Assembly (NCBI GenBank): GCA_030998225.1
Contig: JAPYXD010000755.1
Span: forward strand, 124,001 to 188,000
DNA: 64,000 nucleotides
Direction of reading: 5' to 3'
Source of the DNA: Diplolepis rosae
Lineage: Eukaryota; Arthropoda; Insecta; Hymenoptera; Diplolepididae
The position numbers and the translations under genes are program-made. Of this stretch, positions 9,304 through 18,561 are shown piece by piece. The stretch's first letter is position 1. Each line of letters begins with the position of its first letter. The notes under the pieces are model-generated. The model was not told the DNA's origin and searched no databases. It was given only the letters and a program-made list of their open reading frames with translations.

Positions 9304-10603
9304 CTATAGTTGGTGCTATGGATTCGACAGGATTTGGAAGTAATTTGTACCAGGTTTCTCCAAAAAGGTACATTGGTGGAAGGAAAGAATTGCAATTTGT
9401 TTGGATACCTGATTTTGTTAATATATGAGTTCGTGGAGAAAGGAAAAAGGATTGATTTCCTCTAAATATTGGTAGTTGTAGATAACATTCTTCAGTTTTG
9501 CGATATTTTACTTCAACCGGTATACATTTTACGATATGTACTACTTCTCCTGCAATTACTGACATATATCCTGGGCCTTTCATTAAATGATATGCAAATT
9601 CGTCTGGTGATTGGGTTGCTAAGGTTAATGTATTTCTAAAAACTTGCTGTTCAAGTATGCATCGTTGAGTAAGAACATCGTGATAAAGTCTATTTACTTC
9701 AGTGCGTATGTGTCGTTCTACATATATAAATTTAGAATTGACGTATGTGAAAATGTCCATATTTTGAACTTCTAAATGTTTATTTTCTAAAAATGAATTC
9801 CCAGGTCTGGTTTCAAAAATTAATAATTTTGGATGTTCGGTTTGTATTAAAACGTAACTGCAAACTGGTTTTCTTGTTTTTTCAGCTAGTACGAAAGTTA
9901 TATCCTCAGTCGTTAAAGAATAAAAGGTTTCAGAATTGTCTGTCGTGTTGTCATAGGTCTTATTTGCTGGTCCTTCATAAATAATTTCATATTTGTTAAA
10001 ATTACATACGTCATTAGGTAATGTATCCCAGAATGTTTGTCCATATTCTACGTCAGTACAGAATGTGTCTGAAAGTGTGCATATTATTCCAGATCCTAAT
10101 TGAATTTTATTTGAATTTAAATGAATAGTCGCGTAATGTTCTTGTAAAGTTATTTTGAATATTGCTTGGACTACGACATTATTCCATGTTCCGTATGGGT
10201 CAGAAAATTGTGTCCCAGTACAGTCTCCATTAGGTGTTACAGAACCTGCTAAAGTAACGGTATGAAATGAAGTTTCATTTACTTTTAACTTTGATATCTG
10301 AAGAGAACGGGTTACTAAAAATGTTCCTATTGCGTGCATTTGATTACATTGATCTCGTGTAACATCATGTATATATTCACTGTGGCCATTTGCTACTATG
10401 GAACTGTGAGAATGCATACCACAATGAGAGATGGCGCGTCGAATTCTCCTACCTCTAGTAAAGATAATGTCGTAATATTTGATTGATTTGAACCGCAATC
10501 GAATCCTATGATGGCGTAGACTGTTGTTATATAGTTGAAGTTGCAAGTGAGCAGTGCCAAAAGGAAGCCTCGTAATCCCATCTCTGGAAAAAGGAGGTTC
10601 CAA
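9272..10603 (-). CDS. Chuvirus/Mononegavirales-like glycoprotein (class III-type), main part, N-terminus frame-broken
   Basis: The frame is convincing from about 10440 down to 9272. Visible features are the Cys-rich start with CGMHSHSSIV, the block CNQMHAIGTF, a glycosylated Cys-rich ectodomain, and a Trp-Asn-Asn-Val-Val-Val-Gln-Ala strand. This arrangement is what I know from glycoproteins of chuviruses and relatives (Monjiviricetes), which insect LTR elements have captured before. The true N-terminus lies in the other frame (10396-10581), and the segment normally between the two looks shortened, so a small deletion plus frame change is likely near 10430-10450. The frame ends without a membrane anchor, another sign of damage. 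Family assignment is pattern memory, not a search. Confidence 0.65.
   Translation of the reverse strand: MEPPFSRDGITRLPFGTAHLQLQLYNNSLRHHRIRLRFKSIKYYDIIFTRGRRIRRAISHCGMHSHSSIVANGHSEYIHDVTRDQCNQMHAIGTFLVTRSLQISKLKVNETSFHTVTLAGSVTPNGDCTGTQFSDPYGTWNNVVVQAIFKITLQEHYATIHLNSNKIQLGSGIICTLSDTFCTDVEYGQTFWDTLPNDVCNFNKYEIIYEGPANKTYDNTTDNSETFYSLTTEDITFVLAEKTRKPVCSYVLIQTEHPKLLIFETRPGNSFLENKHLEVQNMDIFTYVNSKFIYVERHIRTEVNRLYHDVLTQRCILEQQVFRNTLTLATQSPDEFAYHLMKGPGYMSVIAGEVVHIVKCIPVEVKYRKTEECYLQLPIFRGNQSFFLSPRTHILTKSGIQTNCNSFLPPMYLFGETWYKLLPNPVESIAPTIVKPLTKATWK
10396..10581 (-). CDS. Glycoprotein N-terminal fragment with signal peptide
   Basis: The ATG at 10581 opens a frame with a hydrophobic signal peptide (GLRGFLLALLTC and onward to about residue 22), then GFDC, an N-glycosylation site and TTLSLLEVGEFD. 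This opening pattern is characteristic of chuvirus-type glycoproteins. It runs out of frame after about residue 50; the remainder of the ectodomain is in 9272-10603. The frame is formally open back to an ATG at 10851, but that longer start lies within the CARD gene and precedes the splice acceptor, so I choose 10581. No restored protein is given. Confidence 0.6.
   Translation of the reverse strand: MGLRGFLLALLTCNFNYITTVYAIIGFDCGSNQSNITTLSLLEVGEFDAPSLIVVCILTVP
10584..10597 (-). other. Probable splice acceptor for the glycoprotein mRNA
   Basis: On the minus strand cctcctttttccag ends 2 bases before the ATG at 10581: a pyrimidine-rich tract with terminal AG. Env of Gypsy-type insect retroviruses is translated from a spliced RNA, so this is where an env exon would begin. 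Confidence 0.55.
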
Positions 10604-10700
10604 TTAGCAGCTTGCTTTGTAATATAAGAATAGGAAAATGTTTTATCATTAAATATGTATATTTTTGAAGTTATTGATTTACTTTTTGTATTTTGCGTTC

Positions 10701-10982
10701 CTAGTTTATTATATCCAACATGTCGGCTATGATAATGTGATTTGATAGCCGTAAACTGAGAATTAAATTTTTGTATGCGTCCGGTCCTCTTGTTTTGATT
10801 GTTGAAAAAATGTCTTTTATTATTTCTGGATTGTTTAGATTTCTGTTCCATGTGGGGATATTGCAGTCGTCTTTCTTAAAAATTCCAGTTTGAATTAAGT
10901 ATGGCCAGAGAGCTACCATGTCGATAAAACAGGGAACTATTTCAATGAGATCATCTATGCGTTTGCGATGAATTTGTTCCAT
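10701..10982 (-). CDS. CARD (caspase recruitment domain) protein
   Basis: 93 residues with ATG at 10982; the whole protein is one domain. It shows the CARD pattern: amphipathic helix 1 (RIDDLIEIV), LWPYLIQTGIF before helix 3, then DIFSTIKTRGPDAYKNLILSLRLSNHIIIADML. The RGPxAYxxLxxSL segment followed by an LA/IADML end is the strongest CARD signature. CARDs are death-fold domains that mate with partner CARDs in apoptosomes (in insects Dark and Dronc). A stand-alone viral CARD would be expected to act as a decoy blocking caspase recruitment; that is inference. It is the first gene after integrase, about 260 bases downstream, and its 3' part overlaps the upstream extension of the glycoprotein frame. 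I know of no described LTR element with this gene. Confidence 0.75.
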   Translation of the reverse strand: MEQIHRKRIDDLIEIVPCFIDMVALWPYLIQTGIFKKDDCNIPTWNRNLNNPEIIKDIFSTIKTRGPDAYKNLILSLRLSNHIIIADMLDIIN

Positions 10983-11239
10983 TATATCTGGAATAATGTG
11001 TTATGTCTGAAAATTCATTTTTATTTTGTTTTATATATATTTTTTATTTTATATATAAAACATATATTTTCATAACCAAAAAAAAAAAAAAAATTTTATT
11101 TTTTATACTTTTACTATTTATCGACAAAATAAAATTTCTATATCTTATTTAAGTTGTATATGTATATATATATAAATATATATATATATATTTTTTTTTA
11201 TAATTAAGGTACAGATATTTTGTTTCTATTTTTATTTAT
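10983..11239 (-). other. AT-rich spacer between integrase and the CARD gene
   Basis: Very AT-rich, with a long A run near 11080 and TA dinucleotide repeats near 11160-11190. No gene. It may hold the 3' end of pol and a transcriptional or splicing control region for the accessory genes, but no motif is decisive. Confidence 0.5.
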
Positions 11240-12319
11240 TTACTTTTGTACTTGCACATGTGAGCGTTTTAGTCTATTAATGTGGACAACAGTAGGTTTG
11301 CCTTTATAGCTTATTTTGACATTCCCTTTTCCTAACACTTCCAATATTTCATAAGGCCCTGTATAATGGCTGTCAAGTTTTTTAATTTTTCCTCCTTTTA
11401 ATAAAAACACGTAATCTCCAATTTTTACTTCTAAAGGACTTATTTTTTTGTCATAATATAATTTCGATTTTTCTTTTGCTGAAATAAGATTTTCTCTTGC
11501 TTGTGTTCGCATTTCATGTAGTTGTGTTACGAAATTAATTAAATAATCGGCATATGTTTGTAACTTTTCTTGTTGTGATAAAGGTTCACTGGAAGGTTCA
11601 CGAGCTAGTTTACCAAAAACCAATTCATAGGGTGTGCATTTTGTGCCTTCATGTACACTAGTATTATATGAGAACATTGCTAGTTCAAGCCAATCATCCC
11701 ATTCTGAATTTTTTGCAACAAATTGTTTGAGATATTCTCCTAAAACATGATGTGAACGTTCTAATGACCCGTTTGATTGAGGGTGAAATGCTGTGGTACG
11801 AAATTGTTTAATTCTAAAACGTTTTGCCAATCTTTTTAATAAATTACTTAAAAAATCTCTGCCTTGGTCAGTAAGTACTCCTTTCGGTGATCCAAATATG
11901 CAAATAAATTTTTTCACGAAAGCATCTGCTATCGTACTAGCTTGGTGATTAGGAAGAGGTATTGCTAAAGAATATTTGGTAAAATTGTCTTGTATCGTTA
12001 GAATATATAAGTTACCAGATTTTGTTTCAGGTAGTGGACCAACAATGTCCATTGATATTTTTTCAAAAGCAGTAGTGGGTGTGTCAGTGATTACCATAGG
12101 GTTTTTTGTTTTGACTCTGATTAATTTTTTCAGTTGACATTGTAAACAGCCTTGAATATATTTTTGAATGTCTACTTTCATATTTTCCCAAAAAAATTTT
12201 TGGCGAATTCGGCTATAAGTTTTTGTAACGCCTTTATGGCCTCCTAATGCTGAGGAGTGAGCTTCTTCAATTAAATGAGTTCGTTGTTTGTAAATTTTTA
12301 AATTTTGGTAAAGTTTCAC
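11240..12319 (-). CDS. Pol: integrase
   Basis: 359 residues in the frame. A zinc-binding HHCC (H21, H28, C58, C61) precedes the catalytic core with D91 (ISMD), D151 (LTDQGRDF) and E187 (HPQSNGSLER), all three DDE residues present. A C-terminal GPY/F-type module (VGDYVFLLK-like start KIGDYVFLL, then HYTGPYEI) ends in NRLKR. Integrates the element cDNA, giving the 4 bp duplication seen. The first about 18 codons overlap 12267-14864 in another frame, within an A/T-rich run; the frame looks integrase-like immediately, so pol is broken there by one base or uses a shift. Confidence 0.95.
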   Translation of the reverse strand: MKLYQNLKIYKQRTHLIEEAHSSALGGHKGVTKTYSRIRQKFFWENMKVDIQKYIQGCLQCQLKKLIRVKTKNPMVITDTPTTAFEKISMDIVGPLPETKSGNLYILTIQDNFTKYSLAIPLPNHQASTIADAFVKKFICIFGSPKGVLTDQGRDFLSNLLKRLAKRFRIKQFRTTAFHPQSNGSLERSHHVLGEYLKQFVAKNSEWDDWLELAMFSYNTSVHEGTKCTPYELVFGKLAREPSSEPLSQQEKLQTYADYLINFVTQLHEMRTQARENLISAKEKSKLYYDKKISPLEVKIGDYVFLLKGGKIKKLDSHYTGPYEILEVLGKGNVKISYKGKPTVVHINRLKRSHVQVQK

Positions 12320-14864
12320 GTTTTTCTAAAATTTTTGATCCGTTGTCGCGAGGAGTTCCATTTGTTGTAACAAAATATGCATAATTATCTTTTCGCATAG
12401 TTAATTGATCGCGACATTCAACTAAATTTTTCTTTGTTATAATTTTTTCTGTTTGAGAGTTTATAGGAGGAGGTTCTGGGGGTGGACGATTATAATTATC
12501 ATGATCTTTATCGATTTTTTCACAATTTATTTGAGATCTTCGGTTTAATCTCAAATTTTCTTCAAAATAAGGCTCTTCAAATTCTTCTTCCAATTTTTCT
12601 TCTTGGTTTTCTTCAAACTTCTCATCAAAATTTTCCTCAAGATTGTCTTCAAAATTTTCTTCAAAATTCTGTTCGAAATTCTTTTCAAAATCGTCTTCAA
12701 GATCATCTGCAAAATTCTCTTCCCAATTTTCTTCATAATTTTCTCCATCATTTCCTTCGTGTGAGGTTTCAATGTCGTTGATTTCATCTTCTGAGGTTGA
12801 AAAATAATTCTCACTTTCTTCACTTTCAAATTCATTAATATTTTTTGGCTTCTTGGCATTCTTCTTCTTTTTATTTTTGGCTTGAGTTTGTTTCAAATAA
12901 TCTAAATAATCAGGATCAGAGTCGGAATCTGATTCTACTTTTGTTCGGCTTCCCTTTTGCACATTTATTTCTGGTAATTCGTTTTCAAACATTTGTTTTC
13001 TTGGCCTACCTCTCTTTCTTTTTGTTTGAGAGGGAATATTTTTCAAATTTTTTCTTGGCCTACATCGTGGTTTTTTCATAAGAGGTTTAGAAGAAAAATT
13101 TTCGTCTAATTTTTCTTGAGTTTCGTTTCGATTCAAATTTTTTGCTTTTTCTTGCTCTATTCTCTTTTGAGCTCTCGTAGTAATAGTTTTCCATGATAAA
13201 TTTTCGTATTTTTTGGAAAACACTGGACTTAATAAAAATATTGTCATAAAACTAAGTCTTGAAGCCATATTTTTAAATAAATTTGTGTATTTCAAAATAT
13301 TCTTACCAATCTCACTAAATAACTCTTCACTAAGAAATTCCTGGTAATATTCTGGGATTTTTGAGTCGATATTTAATATTTGGGCTTCCGAAATTTCGCT
13401 AAAACGATCTACGTCGTATGGTACGACTTCTGGATTCAAGTTTCTTCGTTTTGAAGGTCTTACCTCATTTTTAGAGTTTTCTTGTTTTTTTCTTGTAAAA
13501 GTTTTCTTTGAAAACATTTTTTCTTGGGAAGTCATAAAAGTATCATTGGCGTCAACTTGTAAATATCTTGATTTCTCTTTGTTATCATCAATAGGGTTTC
13601 TTGAGAGAGCGTCTGCATTTACATTCATTTTTCCTGCTTTGTAAATTACATCAAAATCATATTCTGCGAGTTTCAGTCTCCAACGTGAAACTCGTGAACA
13701 AGGGTCTTTAGAATTTTGAAACCAAACTAGAGGTTTGTGATCAGTCACTAAAGTAAATTTTCTCCCATACAAATAAGGACGAAAATGAGTTACACAAAAT
13801 ATTATAGCAAGAGCTTCTTTCTCATATGTATCATATTTTTTCTCAGTATCACTTAGACTACGTGAAGCATATGCTATTGGCTTATCTTTACCTATTTTAC
13901 CTTGTGATAAAATACCTCCTATTGCAAATCCTGAGGCATCTGTTGTGAGTATAAAAGGTTGAGAAAAATCAGGTCGTTGTAAAAGTGGTTCTTCACATAA
14001 TTTTGCTTTTAAAATTTCGAAAGCTGCTTGTTGTTTTTCTGTCCAATTAAAAGGTGTATCTTTTTTCAGAAGTTGATTTAAAGGACTTGCAATTTTTGAA
14101 AATCCATCAATAAATCGTCTATAATATCCTGCTAAGCCTAAAAATTGTTTAACATTTTTCTGTGTTTTTGGGACTGGAAAGTTTTTTACAGCTATTATCT
14201 TTTTTGGATCTGGACGTACTCCATTTTTATCAATTATATGACCTAAATATCCTACTTCAGGTCGTAAAAATTCGCATTTGTCTGGTTGTAAGTGAAGATT
14301 TGCTTTTCTAAGTCTTTCTGCTAAATTGTTAAATTTAATTTCGTGCTCTTCTAGAGTATTTGCATATATAACTATGTCATCGAGATATACAAAAAGTTCC
14401 GTTCCTATTAATCCAGTTAATGTTAAATCCATTAATCTTTGAAATGTGGCAGGTGCAGTTTTTAAACCGAAAGGCATTCTATCGAATTCGTAATGACCGT
14501 GAGGTGTAGAAAACGCGGTTTTATGCGAGTCTTTTGGATCCATTTTTATATGGTGAAAACCGGTAGCTAAATCAAACACTGAAAAATATTTTGCTGATCC
14601 TAGAGAATCAAGTATATCGTTTATATTAGGTAAAGGATACGAATCGCCAATTGTTTTTTCATTTAATTTACGAAAATCAAGAACCATTCTCCATTTTATT
14701 TTTCCTTGAGAATCAGGTTTTTTAGGAACTATCCACACTGGAGTGTTATATGGTGATTGTGAGGGCTTGATTATTTTATTTTTTAATAATTCATCGACTT
14801 GTCTTGTAATTTCTTCCTTGTGAACTGGGAAATCTATATTGTCTTGAAAAAATTGGAGCGTCAT
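12267..14864 (-). CDS. Pol: reverse transcriptase and RNase H with unusual AT-hook/acidic tail
   Basis: 865 residues. RT occupies about 15-240 with D98 (VFDLATG) and VYLDD (D162, D163). The connection and RNase H follow to about 425, with D309 (TTDASG), E350 and D375 (VTDHKPL) visible. After LSRNPI comes about 440 residues foreign to standard Gypsy pol: a helical segment, two AT-hook-like basic motifs (CRPRK at 601-605 and RGRPRK at 618-623), then a long acidic tract of EENFE/DDFEKN repeats (about 690-770) and a PPPEPPP stretch. In other elements integrase starts soon after RNase H. The AT-hooks suggest chromatin tethering of the pre-integration complex; this is inference. The first residues overlap protease (14791-15705) across a one-base frame break. 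Confidence 0.95.
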   Translation of the reverse strand: MTLQFFQDNIDFPVHKEEITRQVDELLKNKIIKPSQSPYNTPVWIVPKKPDSQGKIKWRMVLDFRKLNEKTIGDSYPLPNINDILDSLGSAKYFSVFDLATGFHHIKMDPKDSHKTAFSTPHGHYEFDRMPFGLKTAPATFQRLMDLTLTGLIGTELFVYLDDIVIYANTLEEHEIKFNNLAERLRKANLHLQPDKCEFLRPEVGYLGHIIDKNGVRPDPKKIIAVKNFPVPKTQKNVKQFLGLAGYYRRFIDGFSKIASPLNQLLKKDTPFNWTEKQQAAFEILKAKLCEEPLLQRPDFSQPFILTTDASGFAIGGILSQGKIGKDKPIAYASRSLSDTEKKYDTYEKEALAIIFCVTHFRPYLYGRKFTLVTDHKPLVWFQNSKDPCSRVSRWRLKLAEYDFDVIYKAGKMNVNADALSRNPIDDNKEKSRYLQVDANDTFMTSQEKMFSKKTFTRKKQENSKNEVRPSKRRNLNPEVVPYDVDRFSEISEAQILNIDSKIPEYYQEFLSEELFSEIGKNILKYTNLFKNMASRLSFMTIFLLSPVFSKKYENLSWKTITTRAQKRIEQEKAKNLNRNETQEKLDENFSSKPLMKKPRCRPRKNLKNIPSQTKRKRGRPRKQMFENELPEINVQKGSRTKVESDSDSDPDYLDYLKQTQAKNKKKKNAKKPKNINEFESEESENYFSTSEDEINDIETSHEGNDGENYEENWEENFADDLEDDFEKNFEQNFEENFEDNLEENFDEKFEENQEEKLEEEFEEPYFEENLRLNRRSQINCEKIDKDHDNYNRPPPEPPPINSQTEKIITKKNLVECRDQLTMRKDNYAYFVTTNGTPRDNGSKILEKRETLPKFKNLQTTNSFN

Positions 14865-15705
14865 CTACAGTTGGAATTGAATGTTGTAATACATTAGTAG
14901 TTTCAAGTGGTTCTCCTGGGATTTGAAATCTGTCTGCATTATTTTTAATTATTTTTTCTACTTGTTCATTTTCATCTTGATTTAAATGGTCTAATCGAAG
15001 AAGTTTTTTAATACATTCTACTCTGTCTTCGTCTGTTACATTATAAAATTTGCTTGATTTATTTAGAGATTTGTCAGTTTTTAAAAAGTTATTTAATATT
15101 TTACTTGATAAATCTTCGTTATTTGTTTGTTTGAAATTAATTAAATTTTCAATTTGTTTATAGCATTCTTGTTCTTCCAAGTCTTCTAAATTAACTAATG
15201 GGACGGATAATGTAATTGGGATTTCATTTGTGTTTGCAAATTTTAAATAAGCTTTTCCTCTGTGATTTTTTACAACTGCGTCACCTACGTAGACGCCATC
15301 TTGGATATGTAATCGAGGTACATACCCTTCACTCTTTTCTGTATTTTTTATATTAACATAAAATGTTGTAACTGTTCGAGCTGGAATAGTAAATGTATTG
15401 GTAGATTTAAAAGGGTAACAGTGGTTCTCAATTTCTAAGCATTTTGAAGTATAGTTTATATTCACACTATTATCTTGAAAAAATTCTGATCCTAATACTC
15501 CATCTTCTTCTACTGGGACTTCATTCGGAATAATGTTAAATATCGTTGGATAACCAAAAATGTTTATTTTTGCCTGTCCTAACGTGTAAAGTGGTAAATC
15601 ATTAATTCCTGTAAGTTTCAATACGTTATGCCTATTTATTGGTACTTCAGGGTTGAGAACCTTTTGTTTAATTAAATTTCGAGCTGCACCAGTATCAATC
15701 ATCAT
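14791..15705 (-). CDS. Pol: retropepsin-type aspartic protease
   Basis: Active site DTG in MMIDTGAARNL at the start of the listed frame; the flap and the second hydrophobic-hydrophobic-Gly motif (VLGSEFF) follow. The frame is actually open upstream to the gag end near 15830, overlapping it in the -1 phase, so gag-pro is probably joined by -1 frameshifting. Residues 110-304 are the usual linker into RT. The last 16 or so codons are out of frame relative to RT, owing to an extra C in a short CCC run at about 14828-14832. Cleaves the Gag-Pol precursor during particle maturation. Confidence 0.9.
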   Translation of the reverse strand: MMIDTGAARNLIKQKVLNPEVPINRHNVLKLTGINDLPLYTLGQAKINIFGYPTIFNIIPNEVPVEEDGVLGSEFFQDNSVNINYTSKCLEIENHCYPFKSTNTFTIPARTVTTFYVNIKNTEKSEGYVPRLHIQDGVYVGDAVVKNHRGKAYLKFANTNEIPITLSVPLVNLEDLEEQECYKQIENLINFKQTNNEDLSSKILNNFLKTDKSLNKSSKFYNVTDEDRVECIKKLLRLDHLNQDENEQVEKIIKNNADRFQIPGEPLETTNVLQHSIPTVDDAPIFSRQYRFPSSQGRNYKTSR

Positions 15706-15824
15706 GTGTGTTGGATTTTTTAAACCTTCCGTTGATATTATAATTGATGGAATTGAAGTGGACTTTGAAATGTTTATTGTTGTTGTTGTATGATCGTTAG
15801 AAGTGGATGCCAGTGGTTCTCGAT

Positions 15825-17687
15825 TTATGCTTTCCTCAGTGCACCCGTGCTGGGGAGAGCTTTGGAGTTTTCCTGATGAGCTGTTTGTGATTGGCTATTT
15901 GGTCGTATCTTGCAGTCTCGTACTAAATGACCGGGTTTTTTACAATAATTGCAAACTACTTCGGTATAATTTGAATTTTGTTGATTATTATTATTTTGTA
16001 AAAACCTATATTCATATGGTTTTTTTCGATTTTGAGACTGTCTTAAGTTAAAGTTTTGATACTGTCCTGGATTCCATTGTCTATTATTATTATTAACATT
16101 ATTGTTATTATTGTAAAAATTTCTAGGAAAATTATTATTATTGTTGTATCTTTGTTGTAAAACATTATTATTATTGTTTTTATAATTATTATTTCTATTT
16201 TGCAAATTATTATTGTTATTGTTATTAAAATTATAATTTTTATTTCTTAAAAAATTGTTATTCGGAAAATTATTGTAATTGTTTCTTGCAAAATTATTAT
16301 TATTATTACTTCTTTGACCATTGAAATTACTATATCCTTGTTGGTTAGGACGCAAAAAATTTTTTTGTTTATTATTAAAAACTGCATCTTGAGCTTTACT
16401 TAAATGAAAACATTTTTCAGTTGTGTGACCTGGTTTTTTACAAATTAAACAAATAGTTTTGTTTTCAAGTGCTACGTTAAATCGGGTTGTTTTGTTATTT
16501 TTATTATTAGATGATTCGTCACTTTTTGAATAATCCATATTTTTATTTCTTCGTAGTGCGGAATTTGCAGCTAATCTTCGTTCTATATCAATACTGTCGC
16601 TAATAACTTCTTTAAAAGTATCCTTTTCTTCAACACGAATTTCTAACTCAGGACGCAAACCGCGTATAAAACATTGAATTACGTCTTTTTCAAGGTTTAC
16701 TTTAAAATTATTATCTACCTGACCATTATTATTGAGCCTGTGAGCATCTTCGATTTTGTCGGCAATTTCTTTTATCCTAGCAGCATAGGAAAGTACATTT
16801 TCTCTTTCCCACATAAATGTATTACCTAATTCTCCCTGTAACTGGTACACGCTTTTCGCAGGGGCATATACTCTTTTCAATTTTTCTATCAATTCTTCTA
16901 TTGTTGTATAAGTAGAACCAAAAATGCATTTTCTGGCTTCTCCAGTTAATTTACCTCTTAATAGCCTTGCGAGGTTTTCTTGAGCTGCAGGTGTCGGTAG
17001 CATTGCCTTTGCCTCCATGCAACCCTCAATAAAATGTGACAATGGGAGGTTACTTCCGTCAAACAATGGGACCACCTCTAGCACGTCGCGTAAGGATACC
17101 TGCTGGCTGTTGGGTATGACCACGGCCATCTCTTCGTTATTTACTCTTACGGGATTATCCTGATTTATGGCTTCTGTGTCGCTTTTGTCGTCGTCGCTAT
17201 CGTTGTTACTAATTATAGATTCGCGTGCCAATGAGGTTTCCAATCTTTCTTTCAAAGTTTTATTATCTACTGTTATTACTGTTGAGCTTAGCAAATTGAA
17301 TTCGTCAAAATAAGATAATTCATTCGTTAGAGTTTGATCTTGATTACTGGATCCTGTTACAATGCTTAAATCTGGACAGAAACTTGAATGAAACCCGCTA
17401 GTTTTTTCTGAATTTTCACGTGATATATTTTGATTATTAATTAGAGTCTTGTCTAAACTTGAATCATCTAACTTAAGAGTGTTATCTAATTCTTGTTCTG
17501 TAGGGATTGGATCAGGGATATTTTGGCATTTATTATCAGTTGAATATTCTCTATTTCTAATTGGTTTTATTTTTAAATTACCCTTTTGATTCAAATCTAC
17601 TATTTTTGCAAGCTGACTATCGTGTTTAGCTTGACTACGTGTTATAACTTTCGGGGTAGATTCTAAAGGGATATTTGGTTTTGACAT
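15825..17687 (-). CDS. Gag polyprotein
   Basis: 620 residues with ATG at 17687. The N-terminal 200 residues are low-complexity and contain KVITRSQAK, a motif common at the start of insect Gypsy Gags. The capsid region spans about 203-385 (PLFDGSN to DIERRLAA). Two zinc knuckles follow: CLICKKPGHTTEKC at 414-427 and CNYCKKPGHLVRDC at 579-592, separated by a 110-residue Asn-rich, prion-like tract. Intact frame. Forms the virus-like particle and packages genomic RNA; the Asn-rich region could drive condensate formation. The stop at 15825 overlaps the protease frame. Confidence 0.95.
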   Translation of the reverse strand: MSKPNIPLESTPKVITRSQAKHDSQLAKIVDLNQKGNLKIKPIRNREYSTDNKCQNIPDPIPTEQELDNTLKLDDSSLDKTLINNQNISRENSEKTSGFHSSFCPDLSIVTGSSNQDQTLTNELSYFDEFNLLSSTVITVDNKTLKERLETSLARESIISNNDSDDDKSDTEAINQDNPVRVNNEEMAVVIPNSQQVSLRDVLEVVPLFDGSNLPLSHFIEGCMEAKAMLPTPAAQENLARLLRGKLTGEARKCIFGSTYTTIEELIEKLKRVYAPAKSVYQLQGELGNTFMWERENVLSYAARIKEIADKIEDAHRLNNNGQVDNNFKVNLEKDVIQCFIRGLRPELEIRVEEKDTFKEVISDSIDIERRLAANSALRRNKNMDYSKSDESSNNKNNKTTRFNVALENKTICLICKKPGHTTEKCFHLSKAQDAVFNNKQKNFLRPNQQGYSNFNGQRSNNNNNFARNNYNNFPNNNFLRNKNYNFNNNNNNNLQNRNNNYKNNNNNVLQQRYNNNNNFPRNFYNNNNNVNNNNRQWNPGQYQNFNLRQSQNRKKPYEYRFLQNNNNQQNSNYTEVVCNYCKKPGHLVRDCKIRPNSQSQTAHQENSKALPSTGALRKA

Positions 17688-18561
17688 TGAGTCATTATAA
17701 ATTTACAATATTTTGTATTGAGCGTTGATTGTTTATTGTTATTTTAAAGTTCTTTATAACAATAAAAAAAACTATATATAAAATTTGTTTTTTAAGAAAA
17801 ATAAAATGAGATTAGTAAAATTTATTTTTAATTTGTTTATTTATTTTTAATAACAATATAATTTGAAATGAAATTTGTATTTCGTCATTTGAAAATAAAA
17901 TAATGATATAAAAATATAATTATTTCAAATATTCAAATTAAATAAATAATCGCTCAATTGTTTGTAAATTTATAATTTTTAATAATAAATTTCTTAAAAT
18001 AATAAAATATTTTTCTTTACCAACTGCATGTGCCCTTTATGTAAAATTAAAATAATTTATTTTATTTATTTATAAATTGTTTATAACAATTAAACAAATT
18101 TGTTTATAATAATGATCATTCGAAATATTCATAAATTATTTTTATTATATTGGAAAAGTTAACTTAAGTGCAAATCTTTGGACAAAAATTTTTTTGCAAA
18201 TAAAAATATTCTGTTTTTTATGTTTGTTTTAACTTAAATCAAAACTTGGTTAACAAATTAGAATATCTTTTTAAATAAGATAAGTTACTTAATCACTTAG
18301 GTTAGCCTCAAGGTCAGATCCCTGCGTGATTTTTCAAACTTATTTTATTTTTAAACAATTTATATAAATTATAAAATTTCAAAGAAATGATCTGATTATT
18401 AAATCATTAAGGTTAGCCTCAAGGTCAAATCCCTTTGTGATCTAACAAATCTATTTTATTGAAATTTTAAGTTTTAATGTTGAAATAATATTTCATAATC
18501 ATTTATTTATTTATTTATTTATTATTAAGAACCAATGTGTTCAATTTCAATTGACTTGTGT
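17688..18561 (-). other. Untranslated leader of the 16 kb element
   Basis: About 870 bases between primer site and gag, very AT-rich, no frame. It contains two direct copies of a 35-base block (forward-strand ttaggttagcctcaaggtca core) at about 18298 and 18410. Such spaced repeats in a Gypsy leader could be packaging or insulator-type sites; gypsy of Drosophila has an insulator in this place, but I do not see Su(Hw) consensus sites. Confidence 0.6.

Noticed and set aside
9272..10603. A stand-alone endogenous chuvirus insertion
   Set aside because: It sits collinear inside an LTR-bounded element with no separate target duplication and has a spliced-env-type acceptor, so it belongs to the retroelement.
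12482..12859. Frames opposite or shifted to the acidic tail of Pol
   Set aside because: They arise from the repetitive codons of the acidic tract.
15690..15840. Gag-protease frame change as a lesion
   Set aside because: The protease frame overlaps gag openly in the -1 phase, which fits normal programmed frameshifting, so I do not count it among the breaks.
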